Origin: Helicobacter muridarum | Lineage (GTDB): Bacteria; Campylobacterota; Campylobacteria; Campylobacterales; Helicobacteraceae | Reading direction: 5' to 3' | Assembly (NCBI RefSeq): GCF_000765805.2 | Contig: NZ_JRPD02000002.1 | Location: forward strand, 124,001-188,000 | DNA length: 64,000 nucleotides | Program-made: the position numbers and the translations under genes | The notes under the pieces: generated by a model | What the model was told of the DNA's origin: nothing | What the model saw: only the letters and a program-made list of their open reading frames with translations | Databases searched by the model: none | Shown: positions 1-8,394 of the stretch, piece after piece | How the letters are laid out: each line of letters begins with the position of its first letter | Position numbering within the stretch: the first letter of the stretch is position 1

Positions 1-1
1 T

Positions 2-1390
2 GTAGGTATGATGATAGGCGTTGTATTGGCGTTTCAATTGGCGGACCCAGATTTGAATTACATTGCTGGAGAGTATTCTATATTTGGTAGACTACGTCCT
101 TTGCATACTAATGTAATTATTTATGGTTTTACTCTTAGCGGCATATGGGCTGGTTGGTATTATTTTGGGCAGAGAGTGCTTAAGATTACTTATCATGAGC
201 ATCCATTTTTAAGATTAGTAGGTTTATTGCACTTTCTGGTATATTTGATAGTTTTGGTTTTGGCTTTATATACTCTTTTTAATGGAATTACTCGTTCTAA
301 GGAATATGCGGAGTTGCCTTGGATAGTGAATCTACTTGTAGTTCTTACTTGGGTGTTGTGGGGAACAAGCTTATTTGGTTCAATGGCTGTGCGCAAAGAA
401 AAAGTCATATATATTTCTCTGTGGTATTTTATTGCTACATTTACTGCTATTTCCGTATTGTATATATTTAATCATTTGTCAGTTCCTACAAAATTAGTTA
501 CAGGTTTTGGTAGCATTTGGTATAGTATATCTATGTATGCTGGAACTAATGATGCTTTGATACAATGGTGGTGGGGGCATAATGCTGTTGCTTTTGTTTT
601 TACATCAGGTATTATTGGGTTGATATATTATTTTCTTCCTAAAGAGTCAGGACAACCTGTATTTTCTTATAAGCTCACCCTATTTTCTTTTTGGAGTCTT
701 ATGTTTGTTTATATTTGGGCTGGTGGACATCACTTAATATATTCTACAGTTCCTGATTGGGTTCAAAGCCTAGGCTCTGTATTCTCTGTTGTTCTTATTT
801 TGCCTTCATGGGGTACAGCTATAAATATGTTATTAACCATGAGAGGACAATGGCATCTTTTAAAAGAATCTCCACTAATTAAGTTTTTAGTACTTGCTTC
901 TACTTGGTATATGCTGGCTACTTTAGAGGGGCCAATACAGTCTATTAAATCTGTAAATGCTTTAGCGCATTTTACAGATTGGATAATTGGACATGTGCAT
1001 GATGCGGCACTAGGTTGGGTTGCTTTTACCATTATTGCTGGTGTATATCACATGACGCCTAGGTTATTTGGCAGGGAGATATATTCCAAGAAATTGATTG
1101 AAGTTCAATTCTGGATTATGACAATAGGGATTGTCTTCTATTTCTCTAGCATGTGGACAGCAGGTATAGTCCAAGGAATGATGTGGAGAGATATTACAGA
1201 GCTTGGGCAATTAAAGTATTCCTTTGTTGATACTGTTATAAGATTAAAGCCATTCTTTATATTGAGGGGAATAGGCGGGCTGTTGTACCTAGTTGGTTTT
1301 GCTATGTTTATTTATAATATAATCATGTCTATTGTTGCGGCTAAGGAGATTCAGCGAGAACCACAATATGCTACTCCTATGGCATCTTAA
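2..1390 (+). CDS. ccoN: cbb3-type cytochrome c oxidase subunit I (5' end outside window)
   Basis: This is the catalytic haem-copper subunit of the high-affinity terminal oxidase that reduces oxygen at the inner membrane. The frame is open to the left edge, and the residues before the first Met (VG) fit the family, so roughly 25-30 N-terminal residues are missing and the Met at position 8 is not the real start. Visible landmarks are the haem-b His in RPLHTN, the copper-site motifs WWWGHNAVAF and WAGGHHLIYS, and the paired His in DWIIGHVHD. The protein is strongly hydrophobic with many membrane spans and ends EPQYATPMAS, close to the Helicobacter pylori C-terminus. It is followed after 9 bases by ccoO with a strong AAGGAGG site. 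Confidence 0.97.
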   Translation, partial: VGMMIGVVLAFQLADPDLNYIAGEYSIFGRLRPLHTNVIIYGFTLSGIWAGWYYFGQRVLKITYHEHPFLRLVGLLHFLVYLIVLVLALYTLFNGITRSKEYAELPWIVNLLVVLTWVLWGTSLFGSMAVRKEKVIYISLWYFIATFTAISVLYIFNHLSVPTKLVTGFGSIWYSISMYAGTNDALIQWWWGHNAVAFVFTSGIIGLIYYFLPKESGQPVFSYKLTLFSFWSLMFVYIWAGGHHLIYSTVPDWVQSLGSVFSVVLILPSWGTAINMLLTMRGQWHLLKESPLIKFLVLASTWYMLATLEGPIQSIKSVNALAHFTDWIIGHVHDAALGWVAFTIIAGVYHMTPRLFGREIYSKKLIEVQFWIMTIGIVFYFSSMWTAGIVQGMMWRDITELGQLKYSFVDTVIRLKPFFILRGIGGLLYLVGFAMFIYNIIMSIVAAKEIQREPQYATPMAS

Positions 1391-1399
1391 GGAGGTCGA

Positions 1400-2098
1400 A
1401 TGTTTGCTTGGTTAGAAAAGAACCCTTTTTTCTTTACGATTGCTTTTGTGGTTGTTTTTTCTATTGCTGGTTTGATTCAAATTATCCCAGACTTTAGAAA
1501 GTCTTCGCAGCCATTGGAGGGCTTACGTCCTCTTACAGTCCTTGAGACTGCAGGCAGACAAGTTTATATGAAAGAAGGTTGTTATAATTGTCATTCTCAG
1601 CTTATTCGTGATTTTAAAAGCGAGGTTATGAGATATGGAATGTATAGTTTAAGTGGCGAGTATGCTTATGATAGACCATTTCTTTGGGGTTCTAAAAGAA
1701 CTGGACCAGATCTTCATAGGGTAGGGGATAGTAGAAGTAGTGACTGGCATGCTAATCATATGTATGATCCCACATCTGTTGTTCAGGGCTCTATAATGCC
1801 TAAATATGCTCATTTATATACTAAAGAAATAGACTTTGAGACTGCTTATGCCGAAGCTCTAACCCAAAAGAAAGTTTTTAATGTTCCCTATGATGTGGAG
1901 GGTTTAAAAACTAGTGTTAAGTTGGGTAGCATAACCGAAGCTTGGGAGCAATTCGTTAAGGAAGCAGGTAATGTTGTAGAGGATATGAAGAATGAACCCA
2001 CTGCTAGAATATTTAATAGTGGAAATGGAAAAATAACTGAAATAGTTGCTTTGATTGCATATATGAATAGTTTAGGTTCAAGTCGTATAGTTAAGTAG
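1400..2098 (+). CDS. ccoO: cbb3-type cytochrome c oxidase subunit II, mono-haem
   Basis: This is the membrane-anchored mono-haem c subunit that passes electrons from CcoP to CcoN. Of 232 residues, 10-29 form the N-terminal membrane anchor. The single c-type haem motif CYNCH is at residues 61-65, with a likely axial Met in GSIMPKY. An AAGGAGGTCGA ribosome site sits directly before the ATG. It lies between ccoN and ccoQ in the classic order. Length and motif are as expected for the family, with nothing odd. Confidence 0.97.
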   Translation: MFAWLEKNPFFFTIAFVVVFSIAGLIQIIPDFRKSSQPLEGLRPLTVLETAGRQVYMKEGCYNCHSQLIRDFKSEVMRYGMYSLSGEYAYDRPFLWGSKRTGPDLHRVGDSRSSDWHANHMYDPTSVVQGSIMPKYAHLYTKEIDFETAYAEALTQKKVFNVPYDVEGLKTSVKLGSITEAWEQFVKEAGNVVEDMKNEPTARIFNSGNGKITEIVALIAYMNSLGSSRIVK

Positions 2099-2133
2099 TC
2101 TTTATAGGGTTTAATACTTAAGAAGGGCATGTT

Positions 2134-2355
2134 ATGAGTCTTGAAATTTATGGATTCGATCTTATAAGCTTTAATGCGGCTTATCTGTTTTCTATCATTT
2201 TTCTTAGTATTTTGTTGTATTCTTATATTATTTACCTCTATAGAGCCCAAGCTACTGGTAAAATAGATTATGAGAAATATGGAAAATTGGCGATTAATGA
2301 CTCTTTAGATGATGAGCCTATTGAAGTAAAAGACAATAATAGTAAAAGGAGATGA
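2134..2355 (+). CDS. ccoQ: cbb3 oxidase small subunit CcoQ/FixQ
   Basis: A 73-residue protein with one membrane span at about residues 16-34 (SIIFLSILLYSYIIYLY) and a charged C-terminal tail. Its place between ccoO and ccoP, its size and topology identify it as the small non-haem subunit thought to stabilise CcoP in the complex. The stop codon lies inside the run of ATGs that begins ccoP. Sequence similarity in this family is low, so the call rests mainly on topology and position. Confidence 0.88.
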   Translation: MSLEIYGFDLISFNAAYLFSIIFLSILLYSYIIYLYRAQATGKIDYEKYGKLAINDSLDDEPIEVKDNNSKRR

Positions 2356-2357
2356 TG

Positions 2358-3239
2358 ATGAGTTGGTTAAGTGACCATATTAATTTAATAGGCTTGATTG
2401 GTGCAGCAATTATTTTATTTTTGACTATTGCTGTGGGTTGGTTTTATATCAACAAGATGAGAACAGAAACTAATACTGGTGAGCTAACTAGTCATAGTTG
2501 GGACGGCATTAGAGAGTTTAGCAATGATGTTCCAATTGGCTACTTGCTTGCCTTATTTGGGGTTACTCTTTGGTCGATATGGTATATTTTGCTTGGTTAC
2601 CCTCTTAATTCTTATTCTCAAATTGGTGAATATAATGAGGAGTCTCAAGAGTATAGCAGAAAATTTGATTCTATATATGCTAATTTGGATTCAGAAAAAC
2701 TTAAGTTAATGGGAGAACAGATATTCCTTGTTCAATGTGCTCAATGCCACGGAATTACAGCAGAGGGCATTGATGGGAAAGCGCAAAATCTTACTCATTG
2801 GGGTAAGCTTGATGGCATTATGGACACTATTAGATATGGTAGTTCAGGACTGAAAAATAATGAAGGAGAAGAATATGGTGGAATGCCAGAGGGTCTTCTT
2901 AGCGAGGAAAAGGATATACAAGCCTTAGCTCATTATGTTATGAAAGAAATCGTTGGCGATACTAAGGTTTCATATGATGATGAATTGGTTAAATATGGCA
3001 ACGAGCTTTACCATGGCGATGGAACATGTTTTAGCTGTCATGGCGATAATGGCGAAGGAATAGAAGGGGTAGGACCTTCTTTGCAAGATTATGGAAAAAC
3101 GGATTTCTTAGCAAATGTACTTAAATATGGTAAAAAGGGAAGTATAGGATTTATGCCTTCCTTTGAATATTTGGGTTTTAGTAATAAAGAAATAGAAGCA
3201 CTGCAGTCTTTCATAGCTTCTAGACATAAAATTCAGTAA
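2358..3239 (+). CDS. ccoP: cbb3-type cytochrome c oxidase di-haem subunit III
   Basis: This is the di-haem c subunit that receives electrons from soluble cytochrome c. Three ATGs stand in a row (2352, 2355, 2358). The AAGGAG at 2346-2351 gives sensible spacing only for the third, yielding 293 residues beginning MSWLSDHINL. There are membrane spans at about 10-31 and 60-80, then two c-type haem motifs, CAQCH (127-131) and CFSCH (224-228). The second haem domain repeats the pattern of the first and carries the likely axial Met in the final third (GFMPSF). It completes the ccoNOQP set. Confidence 0.97.
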   Translation: MSWLSDHINLIGLIGAAIILFLTIAVGWFYINKMRTETNTGELTSHSWDGIREFSNDVPIGYLLALFGVTLWSIWYILLGYPLNSYSQIGEYNEESQEYSRKFDSIYANLDSEKLKLMGEQIFLVQCAQCHGITAEGIDGKAQNLTHWGKLDGIMDTIRYGSSGLKNNEGEEYGGMPEGLLSEEKDIQALAHYVMKEIVGDTKVSYDDELVKYGNELYHGDGTCFSCHGDNGEGIEGVGPSLQDYGKTDFLANVLKYGKKGSIGFMPSFEYLGFSNKEIEALQSFIASRHKIQ

Positions 3240-3250
3240 AGGAAGTAGAA

Positions 3251-3454
3251 ATGCAAGCAATTATTAATATTTTAAATAGTTTAGTCGGTTTTATTTTGGC
3301 AGTTTTGCTTGTTGTGGGTGCAGCTATCATAGTTGGTTACAATGCTATACGAGTGCAACAATCTACTTCAACTACCTTTTATACTATTGATACTCAAAGC
3401 TTGAAGAAAAAAGATGCTGCAAATAGCAAAGCATTTAAGGTTATTGAAAAATAA
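3251..3454 (+). CDS. small membrane protein, DUF4006-like, downstream of ccoP
   Basis: A 67-residue protein with one membrane span (about residues 10-31), then a polar tail including VQQSTSTTFYTID and KKKDAANSKAFKVIE. Campylobacterota commonly carry a DUF4006-family protein directly after ccoP. Size, the G-rich membrane span and the tail fit that family from memory, but this is recognition by pattern rather than a search. An AAAGGAAG site precedes the ATG, and the 11-base gap to ccoP makes it part of the oxidase operon. Role unknown; assembly or stability of the oxidase is an inference from position. Confidence 0.65.
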   Translation: MQAIINILNSLVGFILAVLLVVGAAIIVGYNAIRVQQSTSTTFYTIDTQSLKKKDAANSKAFKVIEK

Positions 3455-3464
3455 GGAGATTGTT

Positions 3465-3572
3465 ATGAAATTTACAGGATTTGAGAAGTTAGTAGCTTGG
3501 ACTATTGTTGGTGCTGCCGTATTGACTATTGTGTTAACATTGTCGCCTTATGAATATCTTCATGCTGTATAA
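3465..3572 (+). CDS. 35-residue single-span membrane peptide in the cco operon
   Basis: A short reading frame of 35 codons starts with ATG ten bases after the stop of the preceding small gene, with an AAGGAG site at 3453-3458. The product has a short charged head (MKFTGFEKLVAW), one membrane span (about residues 11-27) and a short tail ending HAV. Coding is supported by the ribosome site, tight spacing, hydrophobicity profile and position within an oxidase operon, where tiny subunits are common. I do not recognise the sequence. It could be an additional small oxidase subunit or an assembly peptide. Confidence 0.6.
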   Translation: MKFTGFEKLVAWTIVGAAVLTIVLTLSPYEYLHAV

Positions 3573-3623
3573 ACCATTGTATATGTATGATAAATGCGTT
3601 ATCCAATTTAACGATATGATATT

Positions 3624-4319
3624 ATGACTAATTTTTTAAAGTTACGTAGTTGTTTTATTTTTTTTGCTTTATTCTCAGGTTTACTTTTATCTAATGTGTT
3701 TCCTAAGCAAAAAGATGATGTCATATATGTTTTGGATGATGAAAACCTACTTTTCGATTTTTTGAAAAGATCAATTGAAAATGTTTCTAGTGATATTTAT
3801 GAAAAAACAGGATTTAAATTCCTGGTTAGTGTTTCTAGAATAACTTCTTCAGGTGTATATGCTAATGTAGATGATACGGTTCCTAATGAATTAGGTTATG
3901 GGGATAAGTTTAGGTTAAGACGTGAATATGAGAATAATTTTTTGTCAAAAATTCAAGATAACTATGCTGTTTTATTCATTTTTTATAATGATCATCATAT
4001 TACTTTAAAGAGTAATGTGAGCTTTTTAGATACAGACTTTTTGCTTGATGAATATGCCTATCCGTATCTTCCTGCTACAAATGTATATTCCTATGAATAT
4101 CAAGAGGGAGTTAATACAGGTGTTTCTAATGTATATTTAGCTACTGCTCACGCTATATCTTCACACTATAATATAAATCTGGATATACCTAAGCCAATGC
4201 AAAGACCAGGCGATGGTGTTCGATCTGTGATTTATATTATGTTGTTTTCTCTTGTTGGCTTATTTTTGTTTGTATATTTTGGACTTTTTAACAAAATAAA
4301 GGATAAATTTGCAAAATAA
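3624..4319 (+). CDS. membrane protein with TPM-like periplasmic domain
   Basis: A protein of 231 residues. An N-terminal signal or anchor covers residues 10-26, a periplasmic-type domain about 30-190, and a C-terminal membrane span about 199-222 followed by a basic tail. The stretch YVLDDENLLFDFLKRS, the VSVSRITSSG strand and YAVLFIFYNDHHITLKS resemble the layout of TPM (Psb32/MOLO-1) domains, in which a strand ending in a residue-poor loop precedes a TGxxxN-like helix. The similarity is weak and the domain call is tentative. Its last bases overlap the next gene. Position after ccoNOQP suggests a role around the oxidase, by inference only. Confidence 0.6.
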   Translation: MTNFLKLRSCFIFFALFSGLLLSNVFPKQKDDVIYVLDDENLLFDFLKRSIENVSSDIYEKTGFKFLVSVSRITSSGVYANVDDTVPNELGYGDKFRLRREYENNFLSKIQDNYAVLFIFYNDHHITLKSNVSFLDTDFLLDEYAYPYLPATNVYSYEYQEGVNTGVSNVYLATAHAISSHYNINLDIPKPMQRPGDGVRSVIYIMLFSLVGLFLFVYFGLFNKIKDKFAK

Positions 4320-4941
4320 ACGTACACTTTGGCCACTAGGTATATTGTTAATTATTTTTTTAGGAATTATTTTAATTACTGCGTCTGTTAGGATTTCTTC
4401 TATTCAGAGTATAGCTCCAGATTCTGCCTTTGGTTACAAGAAGTTATTTGTTGATGAAAATATTAATGAGCTTATGAATATTCAGAATCGGTTCGAGGGG
4501 GTTTATACCTCATACCTTGGGATTAATAATCTTCCCATAATAGATTCTTTGTATAAAATTAATAATCCGTATTATGTGAAGCCTCCCGCTCCCAAAACTA
4601 CCCCACAAGACAATATTAGGCTTACTGAAAAAGAGAATGTTTTATTCTTACTTTTTGTTAAAGATATTAAACACTCTTTACAGGCTTATCCGTTAATAGA
4701 ATCAATTAAACTTGATTTTGTGAGACTAGACAATCATAGCAAGGATGTAAAATCTATAGCAGTATCTTTGCATCCTTACGAAGATGAGAATCTTGGGGAT
4801 TTAGATATAATTTTTAAGTCAGATTCCTTTTCCTTGCCATTGAAAGGCTTTTATCAGGCAAGATTTGAGGTTGATGTTAAGTTTTTTGGAGATAATGAAA
4901 CAAAAAAGGTTTTTTTCTATCATTGGCTTTTTAATAATTGA
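4309..4941 (+). CDS. FixH-like membrane-anchored protein
   Basis: A protein of 210 residues starting at TTG, overlapping the end of the previous gene by 11 bases, with AAAGGA at 4298-4303 properly spaced. Basic residues precede one membrane span (about 9-27); the rest is predicted periplasmic and ends in a beta-rich segment (GFYQARFEVDVKFFG). FixH/CcoH-family proteins have this topology and sit next to cbb3 oxidase genes, where CcoH aids assembly. Sequence identity is too low for a firm family call. No further gene follows on this strand for over 3 kb. Confidence 0.55.
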   Translation: MQNKRTLWPLGILLIIFLGIILITASVRISSIQSIAPDSAFGYKKLFVDENINELMNIQNRFEGVYTSYLGINNLPIIDSLYKINNPYYVKPPAPKTTPQDNIRLTEKENVLFLLFVKDIKHSLQAYPLIESIKLDFVRLDNHSKDVKSIAVSLHPYEDENLGDLDIIFKSDSFSLPLKGFYQARFEVDVKFFGDNETKKVFFYHWLFNN

Positions 4942-5131
4942 TGATTCTATAGACCAAGTTTTAGTGCTAAATTTTATATTGCTTGTTAATTTAATAAGAT
5001 CATTTTAGGGTTCGTTCTCAACTTTTATTGACTACTTTTTATCAACTCCTATTTAACTTATTGTAATAGATTTTTATATTACATGACTTTTTGATAATTC
5101 CCAAGCAATAATTGAATTAATTTGTTGTAAA

Positions 5132-5824
5132 TCATAATGACCAATCAATAGGCTCTCTTCCTCTTTTTATAAGTTCTTCATTGGCGCGTTTAAATATATT
5201 GCTACCTATAAAGCCTTGAGCTAATGGGCTTGGATGTGGGGCAGTAAGTAAAATATGTTTATAAGGATCAATTAGGTTTGCTTTCTTTTTGGCAAAATTT
5301 CCCCAAAGCATAAAGACTACGCATTCGTGATACTTAGAAATCTTAGCAATAGCAGAATCGCTAAATTGTTGCCAGCCGAAGTCTTTATGAGAGCCAGCTT
5401 TTCCTTGTTCTACTGTAAATATTGCATTTAGAAGCAATACTCCTCGCTTTGCCCAGCCGGTTAGATCTCCGTGATTTGGCATGATGATACCCAAACTTCG
5501 TGATATTTCTTTATAAATGTTTTTTAGACTTGGTGGTATTGGAACTTGTTTTGGCACACTAAAACTTAATCCCATTGCCTGTGGAATATTGGATCCATTT
5601 ATCATAAATACTCCGTGATATGGATCCTGCCCTAATATAACTACTTTAACCGTGTCAACAGGAGTAAGATTAAAGGCATTAAAAATAAGTTCTCTTGGAG
5701 GAAGAATAATTTGATTCTTACTTTGTGCATGTTTATAACATTGAATAATATTTGTGAAATACGGTTTAGAGAATTCTTCATCTAAAAATTCACACCAATC
5801 TTCATTGAGTGTCTTGGGATACAA
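5132..5824 (-). CDS. ung: uracil-DNA glycosylase, family 1
   Basis: Removes uracil from DNA to start base-excision repair. The 230 residues carry the catalytic water-activating motif GQDPYHG at 65-71 (Asp67), the mid-protein LLLNAIFTVEQGKAGSH segment, and the DNA-binding HPSP motif at 197-200 with the family His. Length and motif spacing match the UNG family closely. It converges with the cco operon from the left and is downstream of gatB on the same strand, with a 129-base gap. Confidence 0.97.
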   Translation of the reverse strand: MYPKTLNEDWCEFLDEEFSKPYFTNIIQCYKHAQSKNQIILPPRELIFNAFNLTPVDTVKVVILGQDPYHGVFMINGSNIPQAMGLSFSVPKQVPIPPSLKNIYKEISRSLGIIMPNHGDLTGWAKRGVLLLNAIFTVEQGKAGSHKDFGWQQFSDSAIAKISKYHECVVFMLWGNFAKKKANLIDPYKHILLTAPHPSPLAQGFIGSNIFKRANEELIKRGREPIDWSL

Positions 5825-5953
5825 GTTTATCCTTTAACTCTTGATTTATAGCAAGAATATTGCTGTTATTTATAGTTAATTTGATTCCAAAGATATAGAA
5901 TCATTTATTAACATCTATACAATAATAATATTAATATTATTAAGAAAATGGGA

Positions 5954-7381
5954 CTAACTTAGTTTTTTTGTAATTAATTCGTTTACCTTTGCAGGATTTA
6001 CTCCTTTACTTCGTTTTATGACTTGCCCAACAAAGAAGCCTAGCATCTTTTCTTTTCCAGCTTTATATTCTAAAACCTTATCTTGATGATCATTAAGGAC
6101 TTCGTCAATTACTTTATGTATAGCATTATCGTCGTTAATTTGTTGTAACCCTAGCTTATCAATAAGAACATCTACATTGCCGCCTTTGTTTTGTATTAGA
6201 TTATCAAGTAGAGTTTTTGCTCCTGTGCCACTTATTTTTTGTTCTTGCAATCTCAATAATAATGTGCAAAATATTTCCTTTGTAATTCCGCAACTAGAAA
6301 TGGTATTTCCATTTTTTAGTCTTCCTTGCAGCTCAACTGTTAACCAAAAGCACGCTATTTTTGGCTGAATAGATGAGCTAACAAGAAATTCAAAATATTT
6401 TACAAAATCAATATCTTGTGTAATAATTTTAGCATCACTTTCTTTTATGCCTAGCGTTTTAGCATATCTTTGTATCTTGCTATCAGGTAATTCTGGTATA
6501 TTTTTTCCCTCTCTAAGCAAATCGGGATCTAAGAATACAGGTAATAAATCTGGATCATTGAAGTATCTATAATCAGCACTTTCTTCTTTGTTTCGCATAG
6601 ATTTTGTTATATTCTTTTGGGTATCAAAAAGTCTTGTTTCTTGCACTATTTCTTTTTCGTATGTGTTGGATTCAAAGGCGTTGCATTGCCTTTGCACTTC
6701 ATATTCTATTGCCTTTTGGATAAATTTAAAGCTATTTAGATTTTTAATCTCTACGCGAGTATAGAGCTTTTTATCTCCCTTAGGTCGAATAGAGATATTG
6801 GCATCACATCGAAAGCTTCCTTCTTGCATGTTTGCATCGCTAATTTCTAAGAATCTCACTATAGAGTGAAGTTTTTTAAGATATGCAATTGCTTCATGGC
6901 TACTTCTCATGTCTGGTTCGCTTACTATCTCTAAGAGCGGTATACAAGCACGATTTAAATCCACCTTAGATATGTTGCCATCATGTATATTCTTGCCTGC
7001 ATCTTCTTCTAAGTGAGCACGTGTTATGCCAATTACCTTTGAATTACCATCAATTTCTATATCAATGCTCCCTTTACCTACAATTGGGATTTCAAATTGA
7101 CTTATTTGATATGCTTTTGGTAAATCTGGATAAAAATAGTTTTTTCGCGCAAATATTGAGTTTTGATTAATATTAGCATTAATTGCTGCTCCAAAGGCGA
7201 TAGCTTTTTTTACGGCTTCTCTATTTAACACGGGCAGTGCTCCTGGTAGTCCTAGACATACAGGACATACATTTGTGTTTTGTTTGTTTCCAAAACTGGT
7301 TGCACAAGAGCAAAAGATTTTTGTTTTTGTGTTTAGTTGCACATGGACTTCTAGTCCTATTATTGTCTCAAAGTTGCTCAT
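5954..7381 (-). CDS. gatB: Asp-tRNA(Asn)/Glu-tRNA(Gln) amidotransferase subunit B
   Basis: Subunit B of GatCAB, which converts misacylated Glu-tRNA(Gln) and Asp-tRNA(Asn) to the correct amides. These species rely on it because they lack a canonical asparagine/glutamine route for all tRNAs. The 475 residues start at [18 protein letters not shown] and contain the zinc-type Cys set C23-C25 and CPVCLG, the [15 protein letters not shown] signature, and a C-terminal tail domain (GFFVGQVIK). Length is typical. It is not linked to gatA or gatC in this window. Confidence 0.97.
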   Translation of the reverse strand: MSNFETIIGLEVHVQLNTKTKIFCSCATSFGNKQNTNVCPVCLGLPGALPVLNREAVKKAIAFGAAINANINQNSIFARKNYFYPDLPKAYQISQFEIPIVGKGSIDIEIDGNSKVIGITRAHLEEDAGKNIHDGNISKVDLNRACIPLLEIVSEPDMRSSHEAIAYLKKLHSIVRFLEISDANMQEGSFRCDANISIRPKGDKKLYTRVEIKNLNSFKFIQKAIEYEVQRQCNAFESNTYEKEIVQETRLFDTQKNITKSMRNKEESADYRYFNDPDLLPVFLDPDLLREGKNIPELPDSKIQRYAKTLGIKESDAKIITQDIDFVKYFEFLVSSSIQPKIACFWLTVELQGRLKNGNTISSCGITKEIFCTLLLRLQEQKISGTGAKTLLDNLIQNKGGNVDVLIDKLGLQQINDDNAIHKVIDEVLNDHQDKVLEYKAGKEKMLGFFVGQVIKRSKGVNPAKVNELITKKLS

Positions 7382-7552
7382 AATAACTATCTCCTGTCAT
7401 CCTTCTTTGTACCTCATAATTTTAATGCTATGAAGTAAATAAACCCAATTGACCAAAATTTAGGATAGAATCCTTAAAATATAATTTTTGTTTTGAGACA
7501 TTTTGTAGTATATTTGCTGAGTATTTAAACTTAATATTAAGTAACGTGTTGC

Positions 7553-7558
7553 TATAAT
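7553..7558 (+). promoter_or_regulatory. -10-like element before the five-tRNA cluster
   Basis: A perfect TATAAT lies 44 bases upstream of tRNA-Ala. No clear -35 is visible, which is usual for the housekeeping sigma factor in Helicobacter. A second TATAAT at 7814-7819 precedes tRNA-Lys, so the cluster may have more than one start. In AT-rich DNA this hexamer occurs by chance. Confidence 0.45.
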
Positions 7559-7602
7559 CCTTAATATAGTTTATTTTTAGTGAATGTAAAAAAAGGGGGA
7601 GG

Positions 7603-7678
7603 GGGGTGTTAGCTCAGCTGGGAGAGCACAACGCTGGCAGCGTTGAGGTCAGGGGTTCGATCCCCCTACACTCCACCA
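7603..7678 (+). tRNA. tRNA-Ala (GGC)
   Basis: A full cloverleaf of 76 bases can be drawn. The acceptor stem GGGGTGT pairs with ACACTCC and includes the G3-U70 pair that marks alanine tRNAs. The anticodon loop CTGGCAG reads GGC, the T-loop is TTCGATC, and CCA is encoded. Confidence 0.97.
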
Positions 7679-7840
7679 TTTTTATATCTTAAGCATTTTG
7701 ACAAACAAATGAATGGAATTTTGGTTACCATGCAAATGGGACGTTCTAAACATAGTATTTGCAAGTTTAAAAATATTTGAGAATAGAATCTTGACTTTTA
7801 AATGAAATGCATGTATAATTTTAGTCTTTTTTTGCAGGGC

Positions 7841-7916
7841 GACCCGTTAGCTCAGTCGGTAGAGCAACTCCCTTTTAAGGAGTGGGCCGTTGGTTCGAAT
7901 CCAACACGGGTCACCA
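7841..7916 (+). tRNA. tRNA-Lys (TTT)
   Basis: The acceptor GACCCGT pairs with ACGGGTC. Anticodon loop CTTTTAA reads TTT, the T-loop is TTCGAAT, and CCA is encoded. A TATAAT at 7814-7819 lies just upstream. Confidence 0.97.
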
Positions 7917-7945
7917 TTTTGTAGCCATTATTTTTTTGTGTTTGT

Positions 7946-8020
7946 GGCCCCTTCATCTAACGGTTAGGATACCACCCTTTCACGGTGGCTACAGGGGTTC
8001 GAATCCCCTAGGGGTCACCA
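7946..8020 (+). tRNA. tRNA-Glu (TTC)
   Basis: The acceptor GGCCCCT pairs with AGGGGTC, with one G-U pair. Anticodon stem CACCC/GGTGG surrounds a loop reading TTC, the T-loop is TTCGAAT, and CCA is encoded. Length is 75 bases. This tRNA is also a substrate context for the neighbouring gatB product's pathway. Confidence 0.96.
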
Positions 8021-8074
8021 CTTGAATTTTGGCGTTCAAGTATTGTTATGTTTTAGCCAATTTTTTGGTATGAT

Positions 8075-8150
8075 GGTCGCTTAGCTCAGTTGGTAGAGTG
8101 CCACCCTTACAAGGTGGATGTCACAAGTTCGAGTCTTGTAGCGACCACCA
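8075..8150 (+). tRNA. tRNA-Val (TAC)
   Basis: The acceptor GGTCGCT pairs with AGCGACC. Anticodon stem and loop (CACCCTTACAAGGTG) read TAC, the T-loop is TTCGAGT, and CCA is encoded. Confidence 0.96.
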
Positions 8151-8190
8151 TTATATATAAAGTATTTATAGCTTATTATTTAATAAATAT

Positions 8191-8267
8191 GGAGCAGTAG
8201 TTCAGTTGGTTAGAATACCTGCCTGTCACGCAGGGGGTCGCGGGTTCAAGTCCCGTCTGTTCCGCCA
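8191..8267 (+). tRNA. tRNA-Asp (GTC)
   Basis: The acceptor GGAGCAG pairs with CTGTTCC, with one G-U pair. Anticodon loop CTGTCAC reads GTC, the discriminator base is G as expected for Asp, the T-loop is TTCAAGT, and CCA is encoded. It is last of the five-tRNA cluster. Confidence 0.96.
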
Positions 8268-8394
8268 CTATCTTTATTGTCAATCATCTGGCAAGACTTT
8301 CTTAAAGACCGCTTGGGATATTCCATAATTTTAGTTTTATAAAAAAATCTTAGTTATAATATTATTCATTAATTTTTGTGTTAAAGAAGTGCTT

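Noticed and set aside
7591-7606. The G-rich run before tRNA-Ala as a phase-variable tract.
   Set aside because: It is interrupted by A, its last bases form the tRNA acceptor stem, and no gene depends on it.
7603-8267. The tRNA cluster as an integration site for a mobile element.
   Set aside because: No integrase, and no duplicated tRNA 3' end was seen nearby.
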